From Chloroflexota bacterium (GTDB taxonomy: Bacteria > Chloroflexota > Dehalococcoidia > JACPEP01), in assembly GCA_016183425.1 (NCBI GenBank), contig JACPEP010000008.1:108957-172956 (forward strand): a stretch of 64,000 nt of DNA. The letters run 5' to 3'. Under the pieces are notes generated by a model. The model saw nothing but the letters and a program-made list of their open reading frames with translations. It did no database searches and was not told the DNA's origin. Each line of letters begins with the position of its first letter. The first letter of the stretch is position 1. The translations under genes and the position numbers were made by a program. Positions 33,214-42,255 of this stretch are shown piece by piece.

Positions 33214-34017
33214 TTGGCGAGCGTGATCGTGATGAAAGCTCTACTGGAAGCGGGGGTGCACTTCGGTCACCAGACGCGAAGGTGGCATCCGCGAATGAAG
33301 AAGTATATTTTTACCCAACGTAACGGTATCCACATCATAGATCTCCAGCAGACAGTAATTAAACTAGAAGAGGCCTACGCTTTTATCCGGGACCTGGTAG
33401 CCAAAGGTCAAGATGTTCTCTTCGTAGGCACCAAGAAGCAAGCCCAAGAGGCCATTGAACAAGAAGCACAGCGATGCCACATGCCCTATGTCAATCTACG
33501 TTGGCTGGGGGGTACCTTGACCAACTTCATGACCATCCAATCTCGCATCGACTATCTGGTTCGCCTGGAGGATAGTCGGGTTAAAGGAGAGTTTGACAAC
33601 CTTCCCAAAAAGGAGGTGGCGAAGCTGGACGAGGAAATAGCCCGCCTTAACCGGAGGGTGGCGGGCCTGAAAGAAATGACCCGCTTGCCCGGGGCCCTTT
33701 TCGTTGTCGATCCCCACGAGGAAAAGATCTCCGTAATGGAGGCACGTCGGTTAGGCCTCCCTGTCTTGGCCATAGTGGACACCAACTGCGACCCAGACCT
33801 GGTGGACTATCCCATACCAGCTAACGACGATGCCATTCGGGCAGTCAGGCTCTTATGCTCCAAGATAGCGGATGCCGTTCTAGAGGGAGCGGCAGATCGG
33901 GGGTGGGTAGGAGAGGGAGAGGAGAAGCCTATCCTGGAGGAGGGAGCCATTTTTGAGCCCACAGAGTTCGTAACCTTTTCTGGAGACGAGCCCGGCAACG
34001 AAGGGGGAACGGGGTAG
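33214..34017 (+). CDS. rpsB: 30S ribosomal protein S2
   Basis: This is a 267-residue S2. It starts [30 protein letters not shown], contains [11 protein letters not shown] and the [23 protein letters not shown] signature, and has an acidic C-terminal tail. The start is TTG, nine bases after AAGGAGG. It heads the translation/isoprenoid block, and its stop overlaps the tsf GTG by one base (TAGTG), implying translational coupling. S2 joins the small subunit late in assembly and contacts S1 and the Shine-Dalgarno duplex. Confidence 0.98.
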   Translation: MASVIVMKALLEAGVHFGHQTRRWHPRMKKYIFTQRNGIHIIDLQQTVIKLEEAYAFIRDLVAKGQDVLFVGTKKQAQEAIEQEAQRCHMPYVNLRWLGGTLTNFMTIQSRIDYLVRLEDSRVKGEFDNLPKKEVAKLDEEIARLNRRVAGLKEMTRLPGALFVVDPHEEKISVMEARRLGLPVLAIVDTNCDPDLVDYPIPANDDAIRAVRLLCSKIADAVLEGAADRGWVGEGEEKPILEEGAIFEPTEFVTFSGDEPGNEGGTG

Positions 34018-34517
34018 TGGCCGTTTCAGTAACAGCAATAAAGGAGCTCAGGGAAGCCACGGGAGCCGGAGTGATAGCCTGCAAACAGGCCCTGGAAGAG
34101 GCGGGAGGGGACTTGGAAAAGGCCAAGGAATTCCTTCGCCGCCGCGGCTTGACGGCGGCCCAAAAGTTGGCCCAACGGGAAACCAAGAACGGCCTCATAG
34201 AGGTTTATGTTCACTGGGGGGCACGCATTGGGGCCATGGTAGAGCTGGACTGCGAGACAGATTTTGTGGCGCGCACCGACGAGTTTAAGGAGCTGGCCCA
34301 CAATGTGGCCATGCAGGTGGCGGCCACCAACCCCCGCTATCTTGAACCCCGGGAAATGTCACCGGGTGACGATACCTCCGAGGCCTGTCTCGTCGCTCAG
34401 CCTTTCATCAAAGACCCTCAGGTTACGGTTCAGGAATTGGTGGATGCGGTGGCGGCCAAGGTGAGAGAACGGGTGGTAGTAAAGAGATTTGTTCGCTTCG
34501 AGGTGGGAACCGATTAA
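34017..34517 (+). CDS. tsf: Elongation factor Ts (short form)
   Basis: This is the EF-Tu guanine-nucleotide exchange factor. The N-terminal UBA-like domain (AIKELREATGAGVIACKQAL) and the EF-Tu contact motif ELDCETDFVARTDEF are present. At 166 residues it is much shorter than the E. coli protein (about 283) and resembles the compact forms of Thermus and some Chloroflexota, which have a single core subdomain. GTG start, overlapping rpsB by one base. Confidence 0.97.
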   Translation: MAVSVTAIKELREATGAGVIACKQALEEAGGDLEKAKEFLRRRGLTAAQKLAQRETKNGLIEVYVHWGARIGAMVELDCETDFVARTDEFKELAHNVAMQVAATNPRYLEPREMSPGDDTSEACLVAQPFIKDPQVTVQELVDAVAAKVRERVVVKRFVRFEVGTD

Positions 34518-34653
34518 GAAACAGGCCTGGGGGTGGCCTTTCTTTAAGTATGATTCTCACGAAAATACGCTGCCGGCTCAGAATGACATTTTTCAGCCTC
34601 CGGTGGTCCGCCTGAGGCGGATGATGAACTGATACGTAAAAGGAGAAGGGATA
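34518..34653. repeat. Dispersed-repeat segment between tsf and pyrH
   Basis: It contains TCAGAATGACA (34578), identical to an arm of the repeat at 25089, and the hairpin TCCGCC-TGA-GGCGGA (34607-34621). It separates tsf from pyrH, which are normally nearly contiguous, and may attenuate or process the operon transcript. Confidence 0.6.
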
Positions 34654-35373
34654 GTGGCCATTCGATATCGCCGAATCCTGCTCAAGCTTAGTGGTGAGGC
34701 GTTGGCCGGGGAAAGGACCTTTGGCATTGACGTAGAGACGGTGAGGAAGGTGGCCGCTCAGATAGTCCAGGTACGAAGGATGGGCGTGGAGACCACCATC
34801 GTGGTGGGGGGAGGCAACATCTGGCGGGGGGTGGAGGCCAGCGCCAACGGCATGGAGCGGGCCACCGCTGACTACGCCGGAATGGTCGCCACCATCATCA
34901 ATGCCTTGGCCCTTCAAGACGCTGTAGAACGAGAAGGTGTGATGTGTCGCACCATGAGCGCCATATCCATCCAGCAAGTAGCTGAGCCCTACATTAGACG
35001 ACGGGCTATCCGTCACCTGGAGAAGGGAAGGGTAGTCATCTTCGCCGCCGGCACGGGGAACCCTTATATGACTACCGATACTGCCGCCGCCCTGCGGGCG
35101 GTGGAGATAGGGGCGGAGGTGCTTCTCATGGGCAAGAATCGGGTAGACGGCGTCTACGACTCCGATCCCCACAAAAACCCGACAGCTAAACGGCTCGACG
35201 AGTTGACCTATATGGAGGCTATCAATCGGCGCCTGGAGGTCATGGATGGCACCGCCCTTGCCCTGTGTATGGAGAACAAAATCCCCATCATCGTCTTCGA
35301 CCTTATGTCGCCGCGCAGCATACAGCGGGTAGTGGAAGGGGAACCCTTAGGTAGCGTCGTTCACAGCGTTTAG
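34654..35373 (+). CDS. pyrH: UMP kinase
   Basis: This 239-residue amino-acid-kinase-family enzyme phosphorylates UMP to UDP. Motifs are [12 protein letters not shown] at the N-terminus, [10 protein letters not shown] (phosphate binding), [18 protein letters not shown], and [23 protein letters not shown] start after AAAAGGAGAAGG. It is followed by an FeS protein gene instead of frr, which comes one gene later. Confidence 0.97.
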   Translation: MAIRYRRILLKLSGEALAGERTFGIDVETVRKVAAQIVQVRRMGVETTIVVGGGNIWRGVEASANGMERATADYAGMVATIINALALQDAVEREGVMCRTMSAISIQQVAEPYIRRRAIRHLEKGRVVIFAAGTGNPYMTTDTAAALRAVEIGAEVLLMGKNRVDGVYDSDPHKNPTAKRLDELTYMEAINRRLEVMDGTALALCMENKIPIIVFDLMSPRSIQRVVEGEPLGSVVHSV

Positions 35374-35409
35374 CCCCTTCGGGTGAAGAACCCCGAGAAA
35401 GGAGAAAAA

Positions 35410-36279
35410 ATGGAGCGCCCCAGGCATCAGCAATCGTGGGAGGATTGGCAGAGAACTGATTTTCCCACTTTTATACCTCAGGTAAACGCCTACCGACAGT
35501 TGATTATCCAAAGCCGACCTCTACTGGATGGGCCCGTGAGCCCCATAGCCATTTCCCTGGGAAGTGAGGAGGCTCACAGCCAACACGTAAAAGAGTACGC
35601 CCGCTTCATAGGCGCTGATCTGGTGGGGGTGGCTGAGGTAGATGAGAGTTGTATCTACGAGAGTGTTTCTATCCCCCATCGTTACGCCATCTCTCTGGCC
35701 ATGGCCATGGACTACGCAAAACTGAAAACGGCTCCCAGCATAGCCTCCTCCATCGAAGGCTTGCGGGTGGCCTGGGCACTGGGAGAGGTGGCGATAAGGG
35801 TGGCCGCCCATATCCGCGAGTTGGGCCATTGCGCTCAGGCAGAGCCTCCCTATCCCCAGGGTAGCCCCGACCGGAGGCGGCGCATCCTTCACATTCCCCA
35901 CGCCATCGCCGCCGGGCTGGGAGAGCTGGGCAAGAACGGTTTGCTCCTTACCCATGAATTTGGCCCCCGGGTGCTTATCGCCACCGTGACCACAGACTTC
36001 CCCCTCCCCATAGATGGGGCGCAAGATATGGGCCTCGCCCTTCGGTGTCAGGATTGCTCCCTCTGTTTCCTCGCCTGCCGGGGAGGAGCTATCTGTGAGG
36101 ACAAGCAAGAGATTAGAGGAGTATACAAGTGGGCCATAGATCCCAAGAAGCATATCGCCTACAGCAATCAGCTTCGGGAGGCCCACCACTCCCAAGGATG
36201 TGGCATCTGCTTAAAAGTGTGCCCTATTGGCCGGCCTCAGACTCCAGAAAGGAGTCTGGCTGCCACCACCGGAACATAG
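35410..36279 (+). CDS. Soluble reductive-dehalogenase/epoxyqueuosine-reductase-like iron-sulfur protein
   Basis: This 289-residue protein starts at ATG 35410 after AAAGGAG. It resembles the core of corrinoid reductive dehalogenases and QueG: IGADLVGVAEVDE, then AGLGELGKNGLLLTHEFGPRVLIATVTTDFPL, followed by two 4Fe-4S motifs, CQDCSLCFLAC and CGICLKVCPIGR. It has no twin-arginine signal and no membrane anchor, so it is cytoplasmic, unlike respiratory RdhA enzymes. It sits between pyrH and frr in the translation operon, an unexpected place. Corrinoid use and substrate cannot be shown from sequence by eye; a queuosine-type or other reductive role is possible. Confidence 0.75.
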   Translation: MERPRHQQSWEDWQRTDFPTFIPQVNAYRQLIIQSRPLLDGPVSPIAISLGSEEAHSQHVKEYARFIGADLVGVAEVDESCIYESVSIPHRYAISLAMAMDYAKLKTAPSIASSIEGLRVAWALGEVAIRVAAHIRELGHCAQAEPPYPQGSPDRRRRILHIPHAIAAGLGELGKNGLLLTHEFGPRVLIATVTTDFPLPIDGAQDMGLALRCQDCSLCFLACRGGAICEDKQEIRGVYKWAIDPKKHIAYSNQLREAHHSQGCGICLKVCPIGRPQTPERSLAATTGT

Positions 36280-36297
36280 CCTGAGGGAGGAACAAAG

Positions 36298-36864
36298 GTG
36301 GCTGACGCTGTACCGGACGTCCTGGGCGACGCCGAGGACAGAATGACCAAGGCAATAGAAGCCTTAAAGAAAGAGTTGACTACTATACGCACCGGCCGTG
36401 CCCACCCTGCTTTGCTGGAACAGGTGAAGGTGGATTACTATGGCGCTGCTACTCCCATCAACCAGCTAGCCACTATCTCGGTGCCCGAAGCTCGCCTTCT
36501 GGTAATCCAGCCCTGGGACCGCCACCTTATGGGAGCCATAGAGAAAGCTATTCTCAAGTCCGAGCTGGGGCTCACACCCATCAACGACGGCAACGTTATT
36601 CGCCTCGCCATTCCTTCCCTGACCGAAGAGCGGCGCCGGGAGCTTGTCAAGATGGTTCACAAGCGGGCCGAAGAAGGCCGGGTGGAAGTGCGCAACATAC
36701 GCCGCGACGCCATGGATGAGATGAGGCGGCGGGAGAAAAGCAAAGAGCTATCGGAAGATGACTTGAAGCGGTCTTCAGAGCACTTGCAGCGCCTCACCGA
36801 TAGCTTTATTGTCCTGGTAGAAGAGACAGCCCAGCAAAAAGAGGCGGAGCTGCTCCAGGTTTAG
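36298..36864 (+). CDS. frr: Ribosome recycling factor
   Basis: This 188-residue RRF splits post-termination ribosomes together with EF-G. It has the coiled-coil domain I and family motifs TIRTGRAHPALLEQVKVDYYG, SVPEARLLVIQPWD and IPSLTEERRRELVK. GTG start after GGGAGGAAC. uppS begins 6 bp after its stop. Confidence 0.97.
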   Translation: MADAVPDVLGDAEDRMTKAIEALKKELTTIRTGRAHPALLEQVKVDYYGAATPINQLATISVPEARLLVIQPWDRHLMGAIEKAILKSELGLTPINDGNVIRLAIPSLTEERRRELVKMVHKRAEEGRVEVRNIRRDAMDEMRRREKSKELSEDDLKRSSEHLQRLTDSFIVLVEETAQQKEAELLQV

Positions 36865-36870
36865 ACCACC

Positions 36871-37611
36871 GTGGCGATAGATACAGCTACATCTCAGGCC
36901 TCACCTCCTTACCTATCGCGCCTTCCCCGCCACGTGGCCATCATCATGGATGGCAACGGCCGGTGGGCCGCCCAGCGCGGTTTGCCCCGGGTGGCCGGCC
37001 ACCGGGCGGGGACGGAAAACCTGCGCCGCGTCATTGAGAGCTTTGCCGACCACGGCATTAAGTACCTTACCCTTTACGCCTTCTCCACGGAGAACTGGCT
37101 GCGTCCCAAAGAGGAGGTGCGGGGCCTATTTCACCTCCTGGGGCAGGTCATAAAAAGGGAGGCCAGGACTCTCAAAGAGAAGGGAGTCAAGTTGCAGCAC
37201 CTGGGGAAGATGGAAGGGATTTCTCTCCGTCTTCAAAAGGAAATACGCCAGGCCATCGAAATGACCCGTGACAACGACCTTATCATAGTTAGCGTGGCCC
37301 TCAACTACGGGGGGCGAGAGGAGATACTAAACGCTGTACGGCGCATCATCGTCGATGGCGTCCCCCCCGAGACCGTGGACGGGGCCCTGATGGAACGATA
37401 CCTTTACACCGCCGGCCAACCCGACCCCGACCTCATCATTCGCACCGCCGGTGAGATGCGCCTGAGCAACTTCCTCATCTGGCAATCTGCCTACAGCGAG
37501 TACTATGCCACGCCTACCCTGTGGCCGGATTTTGGTGAAGAGGAGATACAAAACGCCCTTCTGGCCTATAGCCAACGTCAACGACGTTTCGGTGGCCTGC
37601 CCTCGGCATAG
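36871..37611 (+). CDS. uppS: Isoprenyl (undecaprenyl-type) diphosphate synthase
   Basis: This 246-residue cis-prenyltransferase makes the polyprenyl carrier for cell-envelope glycans. The catalytic Asp is in HVAIIMDGNGRWA, and the C-terminal substrate motif is RTAGEMRLSNFLIWQSAYSEYY (Ala replacing the common Ser). It starts at GTG 6 bp after frr and precedes cdsA, the conserved order in many bacteria. Confidence 0.96.
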   Translation: MAIDTATSQASPPYLSRLPRHVAIIMDGNGRWAAQRGLPRVAGHRAGTENLRRVIESFADHGIKYLTLYAFSTENWLRPKEEVRGLFHLLGQVIKREARTLKEKGVKLQHLGKMEGISLRLQKEIRQAIEMTRDNDLIIVSVALNYGGREEILNAVRRIIVDGVPPETVDGALMERYLYTAGQPDPDLIIRTAGEMRLSNFLIWQSAYSEYYATPTLWPDFGEEEIQNALLAYSQRQRRFGGLPSA

Positions 37612-37638
37612 AAAGCGCATTCCCCCATCAGGGCGACG

Positions 37639-38427
37639 GTGACGCAGCCACGCATCCTGAGCGCCTTAGTGGCGTTGCCCCTGGTTTTGATCCTTACTTG
37701 GTTGGGCGAGCCGTGGTTCTCCGTCGCCATGGCCCTGGCGGCAGTGGTGGGGCTGTGGGAGTTTTGCACCATGGCCTCGGAGCTACCCAAAGGTTCTCTT
37801 TTTCTTCTGGGGGGCGCCGGCAGTATTTTGTTGGTTACCAGCCCTCATCTTCCCCAGCCTCAAGCCTTGCCCGCCATTCTAGTCGGGGTGGTGTTGGTCT
37901 CCTTGCTCCTCTCCTTGTCCCGCTTTCCCCACGGGCAGGCCGCCTGGAATTGGGCTTGGGTAGTGGCGGGCACTCTGTATCTTGGGCTAACCCTTCGCCA
38001 TTTTGTGCTGCTGGAGGAGATAGCCAAGGGCTGGGTCTATTTCACTATTTTGGCCACCTTCGCCACCGATACCGGCGCCTTCCTGGTGGGCCGAGCCTGG
38101 GGGAAACGGCCCCTGGCCAGAGCGATCAGCCCCCACAAAACAGTAGAGGGAACGTTGGGCGGGCTGATATGCGGGGCGGCGGTCTCCCTCATTCTAGCCT
38201 ACATCCTTAAACTCCCCCTGGACTGGCCCTCCGCCCTTGTCCTGGGGGTGCTGGCCTCTTCTTTCGCCCAATTGGGAGACCTGTCCGAATCGTGGCTGAA
38301 ACGCTGCATGCAGGTCAAGGACGCCGGCTGGCTCGTTCCCGGCCACGGCGGCCTCCTGGATCGCCTGGACAGTCTCATCTTCTCAGGCGTAGTGGTATAC
38401 TATTATGTTGCATGGATAGTGATGTAA
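37639..38427 (+). CDS. cdsA: Phosphatidate cytidylyltransferase
   Basis: This 262-residue integral membrane enzyme with about eight helices makes CDP-diacylglycerol from CTP and phosphatidate. The family signature is clear near the C-terminus: SWLKRCMQVKDAGWLVPGHGGLLDRLDS. GTG start with a weak ribosome-binding site; it overlaps the dxr start by 16 bp. Confidence 0.95.
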   Translation: MTQPRILSALVALPLVLILTWLGEPWFSVAMALAAVVGLWEFCTMASELPKGSLFLLGGAGSILLVTSPHLPQPQALPAILVGVVLVSLLLSLSRFPHGQAAWNWAWVVAGTLYLGLTLRHFVLLEEIAKGWVYFTILATFATDTGAFLVGRAWGKRPLARAISPHKTVEGTLGGLICGAAVSLILAYILKLPLDWPSALVLGVLASSFAQLGDLSESWLKRCMQVKDAGWLVPGHGGLLDRLDSLIFSGVVVYYYVAWIVM

Positions 38428-39551
38428 AACACCTGGCTATTTTAGGCTCCACGGGCTCCATTGGCCGACAGACTCTGGAGGTGGTACGGGCCTTTCCCCA
38501 CCGGCTGAAGGTGGTGGCCCTGGCGGCGGGCAGGAACAAGGCTCTTTTGGCGGAACAGGCCCGGGAGTTCAAGCCCAAGCTGGTTTTCCTCCAGGGCAAG
38601 GAAAGCCCCCTGGCTGACGAGGACTGGGATTATACCTTCTTGCCCATGCATGAGATGGTAACCCATCCCCAGGTGGACGTGGTGGTGGTGGCAACGGCGG
38701 GAAAGGCGGGCCTTTTACCCACCATGAGCGCCCTTCATGCGGGCAAAAGAGTGGCTCTGGCCAACAAGGAGGTGCTGGTCATGGCCGGGGAGTTGATCAT
38801 CCAGGAAGCGAAGCGTCACGGCGGGCTTTTGCTGCCCGTTGACAGCGAGCACAGCGCTATATGGCAGTGCCTCCCCGAGGAGGGTGACCCGAGCACTATC
38901 TGTCGCATTCTCCTCACTGCCTCCGGCGGCCCCTTCTGGCATCTAAGCGCGGAAGAGGTGGAAAAAGTCACCGTGGCAGAAGCCCTTTCTCACCCAACCT
39001 GGCGCATGGGAAGGAAGGTCACCGTGGACTCGGCTACCCTGATGAACAAGGGGATGGAGGTGATAGAAGCTCACTGGCTTTTCCACGTGTCCTACAGCCA
39101 AATCCAGGTGGTTATCCACCGGGAGAGCATCGTCCATTCTATGGTGGAGTTCATTGACGGTTCCATAAAGGCTCAGATAAGCCCACCGGACATGCGTCTT
39201 CCTATCCAGTATGCTCTATCCTATCCCCAGCGGTGGAGCAACGACCAGTTGCCCCATCTTGACCTCTCATCTGGCATTTCCTTAACCTTTCAGGGGGTGG
39301 AGAGGGGGCGTTTTCCGTGCCTGGACCTGGCGCTGGAGGTGGCCAAGCGGGGAGGCACCTACCCCGCCGTCCTCAGCGCCGCCGATGAGGTAGCCGTGGA
39401 GCTCTTTTTGGCCGGAGAGATGGGATTTGGAGACATTCACCGCCGTGTGGAGTCCGTCGTGGAGAGACACCAAGGGGTGAGCCATCCGTCTCTGGAAGAG
39501 ATATTGGCGGCCGATGCCTGGGCGCGAGAGGTGGCCCGCGGTGGACTTTAG
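38412..39551 (+). CDS. dxr: 1-deoxy-D-xylulose 5-phosphate reductoisomerase
   Basis: This 379-residue enzyme catalyses the second step of the MEP isoprenoid pathway. The NADPH motif is LAILGSTGSIGRQTLEVV. The metal and substrate motifs are LLPVDSEHSAIWQCL, TASGGPF and MNKGMEVIEAHWLF. The ATG at 38412 is chosen because the NADPH motif follows directly; the ORF-track start adds 40 non-homologous residues read from cdsA. With ispG two genes on, it shows the organism uses the MEP route. Confidence 0.97.
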   Translation: MDSDVKHLAILGSTGSIGRQTLEVVRAFPHRLKVVALAAGRNKALLAEQAREFKPKLVFLQGKESPLADEDWDYTFLPMHEMVTHPQVDVVVVATAGKAGLLPTMSALHAGKRVALANKEVLVMAGELIIQEAKRHGGLLLPVDSEHSAIWQCLPEEGDPSTICRILLTASGGPFWHLSAEEVEKVTVAEALSHPTWRMGRKVTVDSATLMNKGMEVIEAHWLFHVSYSQIQVVIHRESIVHSMVEFIDGSIKAQISPPDMRLPIQYALSYPQRWSNDQLPHLDLSSGISLTFQGVERGRFPCLDLALEVAKRGGTYPAVLSAADEVAVELFLAGEMGFGDIHRRVESVVERHQGVSHPSLEEILAADAWAREVARGGL

Positions 39552-40617
39552 CTTCGTGGTAACCGCCCTTGCTTTTTTCGTGGCCATTCTATTGCTTCTG
39601 GTGCTGAGCCACGAGCTGGGCCATTTTGTGGCCGCCCGGCTGTCTGGGGTTAAGATCCATGAGCTGGGCTTTGGCTACCCCCCCCGTCTCTTCTCCATCA
39701 AGAGGGGAGAGACGGAATATTCTCTGAACCTCCTTCCCCTGGGCGGCTTCGTTCGGCTGGTAGGTGAAGAAGACCCGAGAGAGCCCGGAAGCCTCGCCGG
39801 CAAAAGCATCCCCCTTCGGCTCCTGGTCCTAAGTGCCGGCTCCATTATGAACGCCCTGCTGCCCATCCTCCTTTTCTCCGCTAGCTTCGCCATTCCCAAA
39901 GAGATAGTGACGGGACAGGTGGCGGTAAACAAGGTTACCCCCGGCTCTCCGGCGGAGAAAGCGGGCATCCAGGCAAACGATATTATCCTCAAAATCAACG
40001 ACCGCACCATCAAAAACGTCCGGGAGGTCAGCTACAACGTTCATCTAAACCTGGGATCGGAAATAAGGCTGGTGCTGCGCAGCGGGCGGTTTGCCCAACG
40101 GGAGGTGAGACTGGTGCCCCGATGGAACCCACCGCCCGGGGAGGGGCCCACCGGGGTGATGGTCAGCATGGCTAACGTCTACCTGTCCGAACAGGCCTAT
40201 CCTATTTGGGAAGCGGTGCCCCTGGGTGTGCTTAGCACCATGGACAGCTTGACCCTGGCCAAAAATGAGATCATGACATGGTTTGTTCAAAGTACTGCCC
40301 CTCAATTGGCGGGGCCTATAGGCATCGCCCAGATGACGGGGCAGGTGGCCGAGTTGGGGGGGATAGCATCCCTCTTGGATTTCGCCGCCCTCTTGAGCAT
40401 AAATCTGGCGGTGCTGAACATGCTGCCCATACCCATGCTGGATGGGGGCCGGCTCTTCTTCGTGGTGCTGGAGGGGTTACGGGGAGGCAAGCGCATCCCG
40501 CCGGATAAGGAAGGCTTTGTCCACATGGTGGGTTTCGCCCTCATTATGGCCCTGGTCATCATCATCAGCTACTACGACATCCTGCGCATCGTTCAAGGGA
40601 AGAGTCCCTTCCCGTGA
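39541..40617 (+). CDS. rseP: RseP-type site-2 intramembrane metalloprotease
   Basis: This 358-residue membrane zinc protease has HELGH in the first helix (LLVLSHELGHFVAARLSG), a single PDZ domain (about residues 110-190: VTPGSPAEKAGIQANDIILKI) and the third ligand motif NMLPIPMLDGGRL. It has one PDZ rather than the two of E. coli RseP. Start GTG at 39541 overlaps dxr by 11 bp. It probably cleaves membrane anti-sigma factors or signal-peptide remnants. Confidence 0.95.
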   Translation: MDFSFVVTALAFFVAILLLLVLSHELGHFVAARLSGVKIHELGFGYPPRLFSIKRGETEYSLNLLPLGGFVRLVGEEDPREPGSLAGKSIPLRLLVLSAGSIMNALLPILLFSASFAIPKEIVTGQVAVNKVTPGSPAEKAGIQANDIILKINDRTIKNVREVSYNVHLNLGSEIRLVLRSGRFAQREVRLVPRWNPPPGEGPTGVMVSMANVYLSEQAYPIWEAVPLGVLSTMDSLTLAKNEIMTWFVQSTAPQLAGPIGIAQMTGQVAELGGIASLLDFAALLSINLAVLNMLPIPMLDGGRLFFVVLEGLRGGKRIPPDKEGFVHMVGFALIMALVIIISYYDILRIVQGKSPFP

Positions 40618-41675
40618 TCCCCCGCCGCATCTCCAAACCCCTCACTATCGGGGATGTCCCGGTGGGGGGCGGCCGCCCCGTGGTCGTTCAGTCCATGACC
40701 AACACCGACACCAGGGACGCCTTGGCTACGGTAAAGCAGATTCATGCCCTGGAGGAGGCGGGCTGCGAGATAGTTCGGGTGGCGGTGCCCGACATGGCGG
40801 CGGCAGAGGCCCTGCCCCGCATCAAGAGCCAGATCCATATCCCCCTCGTCGCCGACATCCACTTCGATTACCGTCTCGCCCTGGCCGCTCTAGCGGCCGG
40901 GGTCGATGGCCTGCGCCTCAACCCGGGCAATATTCGGGAGCGGGACAAGGTGGCCGCCGTGGTGCGCAGCGCCAGGGAGCGCCAGGTGCCCATCCGCATC
41001 GGCGTCAACGCCGGCAGCCTCCCCCCCCTCCCTCCCCTCGCCCCGGGCGAGCATCCCCCGCCCACCCCCCAGCGCATGGTGGACGTGGCCTTAGAGCAGG
41101 CTCGGTTCCTGGAGGCCCTGGACTTCCACCTCATCAAAATCTCCCTCAAGGCCTTCGATGTCCCCACCACCGTGGAGGCGTACCGCCTCATCGCCCCCCT
41201 GGTGCCCTACCCCCTCCACCTGGGCATTACCGAGGCGGGGACAGTGCGGGCGGGCTCCATCCGCAGCGCCGTGGGCCTGGGCATCCTCCTCTATGAGGGC
41301 ATCGGCGATACCATCCGGGTCTCCCTCACCGGCGACCCGGTGCCCGAGGTGGAGACGGCGTACCACATCCTTAGCTCCCTGGGGCTGCGTCAGCGGGGAC
41401 CGGTGCTGGTGAGCTGCCCCACCTGCGGTCGCTGCGAAACGGACCTGGTCTCCCTGGCCCAGGCAGTGGAAGAGCGCCTGGTGCGGCTGGGGAAGCCTCT
41501 GAAAGTGGCCGTCATGGGGTGCGTGGTAAACGGGCCGGGGGAGGCCCGGGAGGCCGACCTGGGCCTGGCGGCGGGGAAGGGGCGGGGGGTCATCTTCAAG
41601 AAGGGACAGGTGCTGCGGACGGTGGAGGAAAAGGACTTCCTCTCCGCCCTTTTAACGGAGATAGATGGGCTGTGA
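40614..41675 (+). CDS. ispG: 4-hydroxy-3-methylbut-2-enyl diphosphate synthase (flavodoxin)
   Basis: This 353-residue 4Fe-4S enzyme of the MEP pathway is of the two-domain bacterial type. It has VVVQSMTNTDTRD, VADIHFDYRLAL and LRLNPGNI in the TIM barrel. The cluster ligands are CPTCGRC and MGCVVNGPGEA in the C-terminal domain. GTG start in a GTGA overlap with rseP. Codons are strongly GC-rich compared with neighbours, notably the Pro-rich insert PPLPPLAPGEHPPP. Confidence 0.97.
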   Translation: MIPRRISKPLTIGDVPVGGGRPVVVQSMTNTDTRDALATVKQIHALEEAGCEIVRVAVPDMAAAEALPRIKSQIHIPLVADIHFDYRLALAALAAGVDGLRLNPGNIRERDKVAAVVRSARERQVPIRIGVNAGSLPPLPPLAPGEHPPPTPQRMVDVALEQARFLEALDFHLIKISLKAFDVPTTVEAYRLIAPLVPYPLHLGITEAGTVRAGSIRSAVGLGILLYEGIGDTIRVSLTGDPVPEVETAYHILSSLGLRQRGPVLVSCPTCGRCETDLVSLAQAVEERLVRLGKPLKVAVMGCVVNGPGEAREADLGLAAGKGRGVIFKKGQVLRTVEEKDFLSALLTEIDGL

Positions 41676-41997
41676 GGGGCCTTGTCGCCCTGATGGTTCG
41701 ACAGGCTCACCATGAGCGGCAGGATAGGCTCACCATGAGCGGTAGCCGCTCACCCTGAGAGCTTGTGAGGAAATTGGTTTTGGGCACCTGTCCAAGGGGT
41801 CAAGCTAGATACAAAATCATGGTGTTCGAGGCGCTTCCCCGCAAAAAACTCACAGCCTCTGTGGCTTGCGATGACCGTTTTAGCCGTCATTCCGAGGCCT
41901 CGACCCGCAAACACAGTGAAGCGGAGGAGGCCGTGGGAATCCGTAACCCCAGGTGCGTTGTGACGGATTGCCACGCCCTTCTGCGGAAGGGCTCGCA
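41676..41997. repeat. Mosaic of dispersed intergenic repeats
   Basis: It includes GGCTCACCATGAGCGG twice (near 41704 and 41728), each a partial palindrome, and a unit ending CCACGCCCTTCTGCGGAAGGGCTCGCAATGACA-like, whose inner part is a hairpin (CCCTTCTGCGGAAGGG). Such units are commonly dispersed between genes in Chloroflexota genomes. No gene was seen. Confidence 0.6.
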
Positions 41998-42255
41998 ATG
42001 ACAGGTTCGGCGCAAAGGCAGTACTACTTTTACATCATGACAAACAGCACGAACGTTGCGGTCTACACTGGCATGACGAATGACCTCAAGAGGAGGGTAT
42101 TCCAGCACAGGGAGAAGATGGTTGAGGGCTTCACCAAGAGGTACGATCAGGACATACTCTCTTGTCACCCTGAGCCGCCAGAGGCGGAGAAGGGTCTCCC
42201 CCGAATGACAGAAGGGGGGCAAAGGGCTGTGCAGATAGATAAAGGCGGTAGGTGA
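41998..42255 (+). pseudogene. Truncated GIY-YIG endonuclease-like gene
   Basis: The first 50 residues match the start of the small UPF0213/GIY-YIG nucleases (YYFYIMTNSTNVAVYTGMTN, then LKRRVFQHREKMVEGFTKRY). After YDQDILS the frame runs into repeat DNA with the hairpin CCGCC-AGA-GGCGG (42175) and reads a non-homologous tail. Intact relatives are about 80-100 residues with a catalytic Glu in the missing half. The flanking repeats suggest the gene was broken by repeat insertion. Its stop overlaps the next gene's GTG. Confidence 0.7.

Noticed and set aside
40442-41296. 284-aa plus-strand ORF across rseP and ispG
   Set aside because: Low-complexity Pro/Gly/Arg-rich frame caused by very GC-rich codons of ispG; not protein-like.
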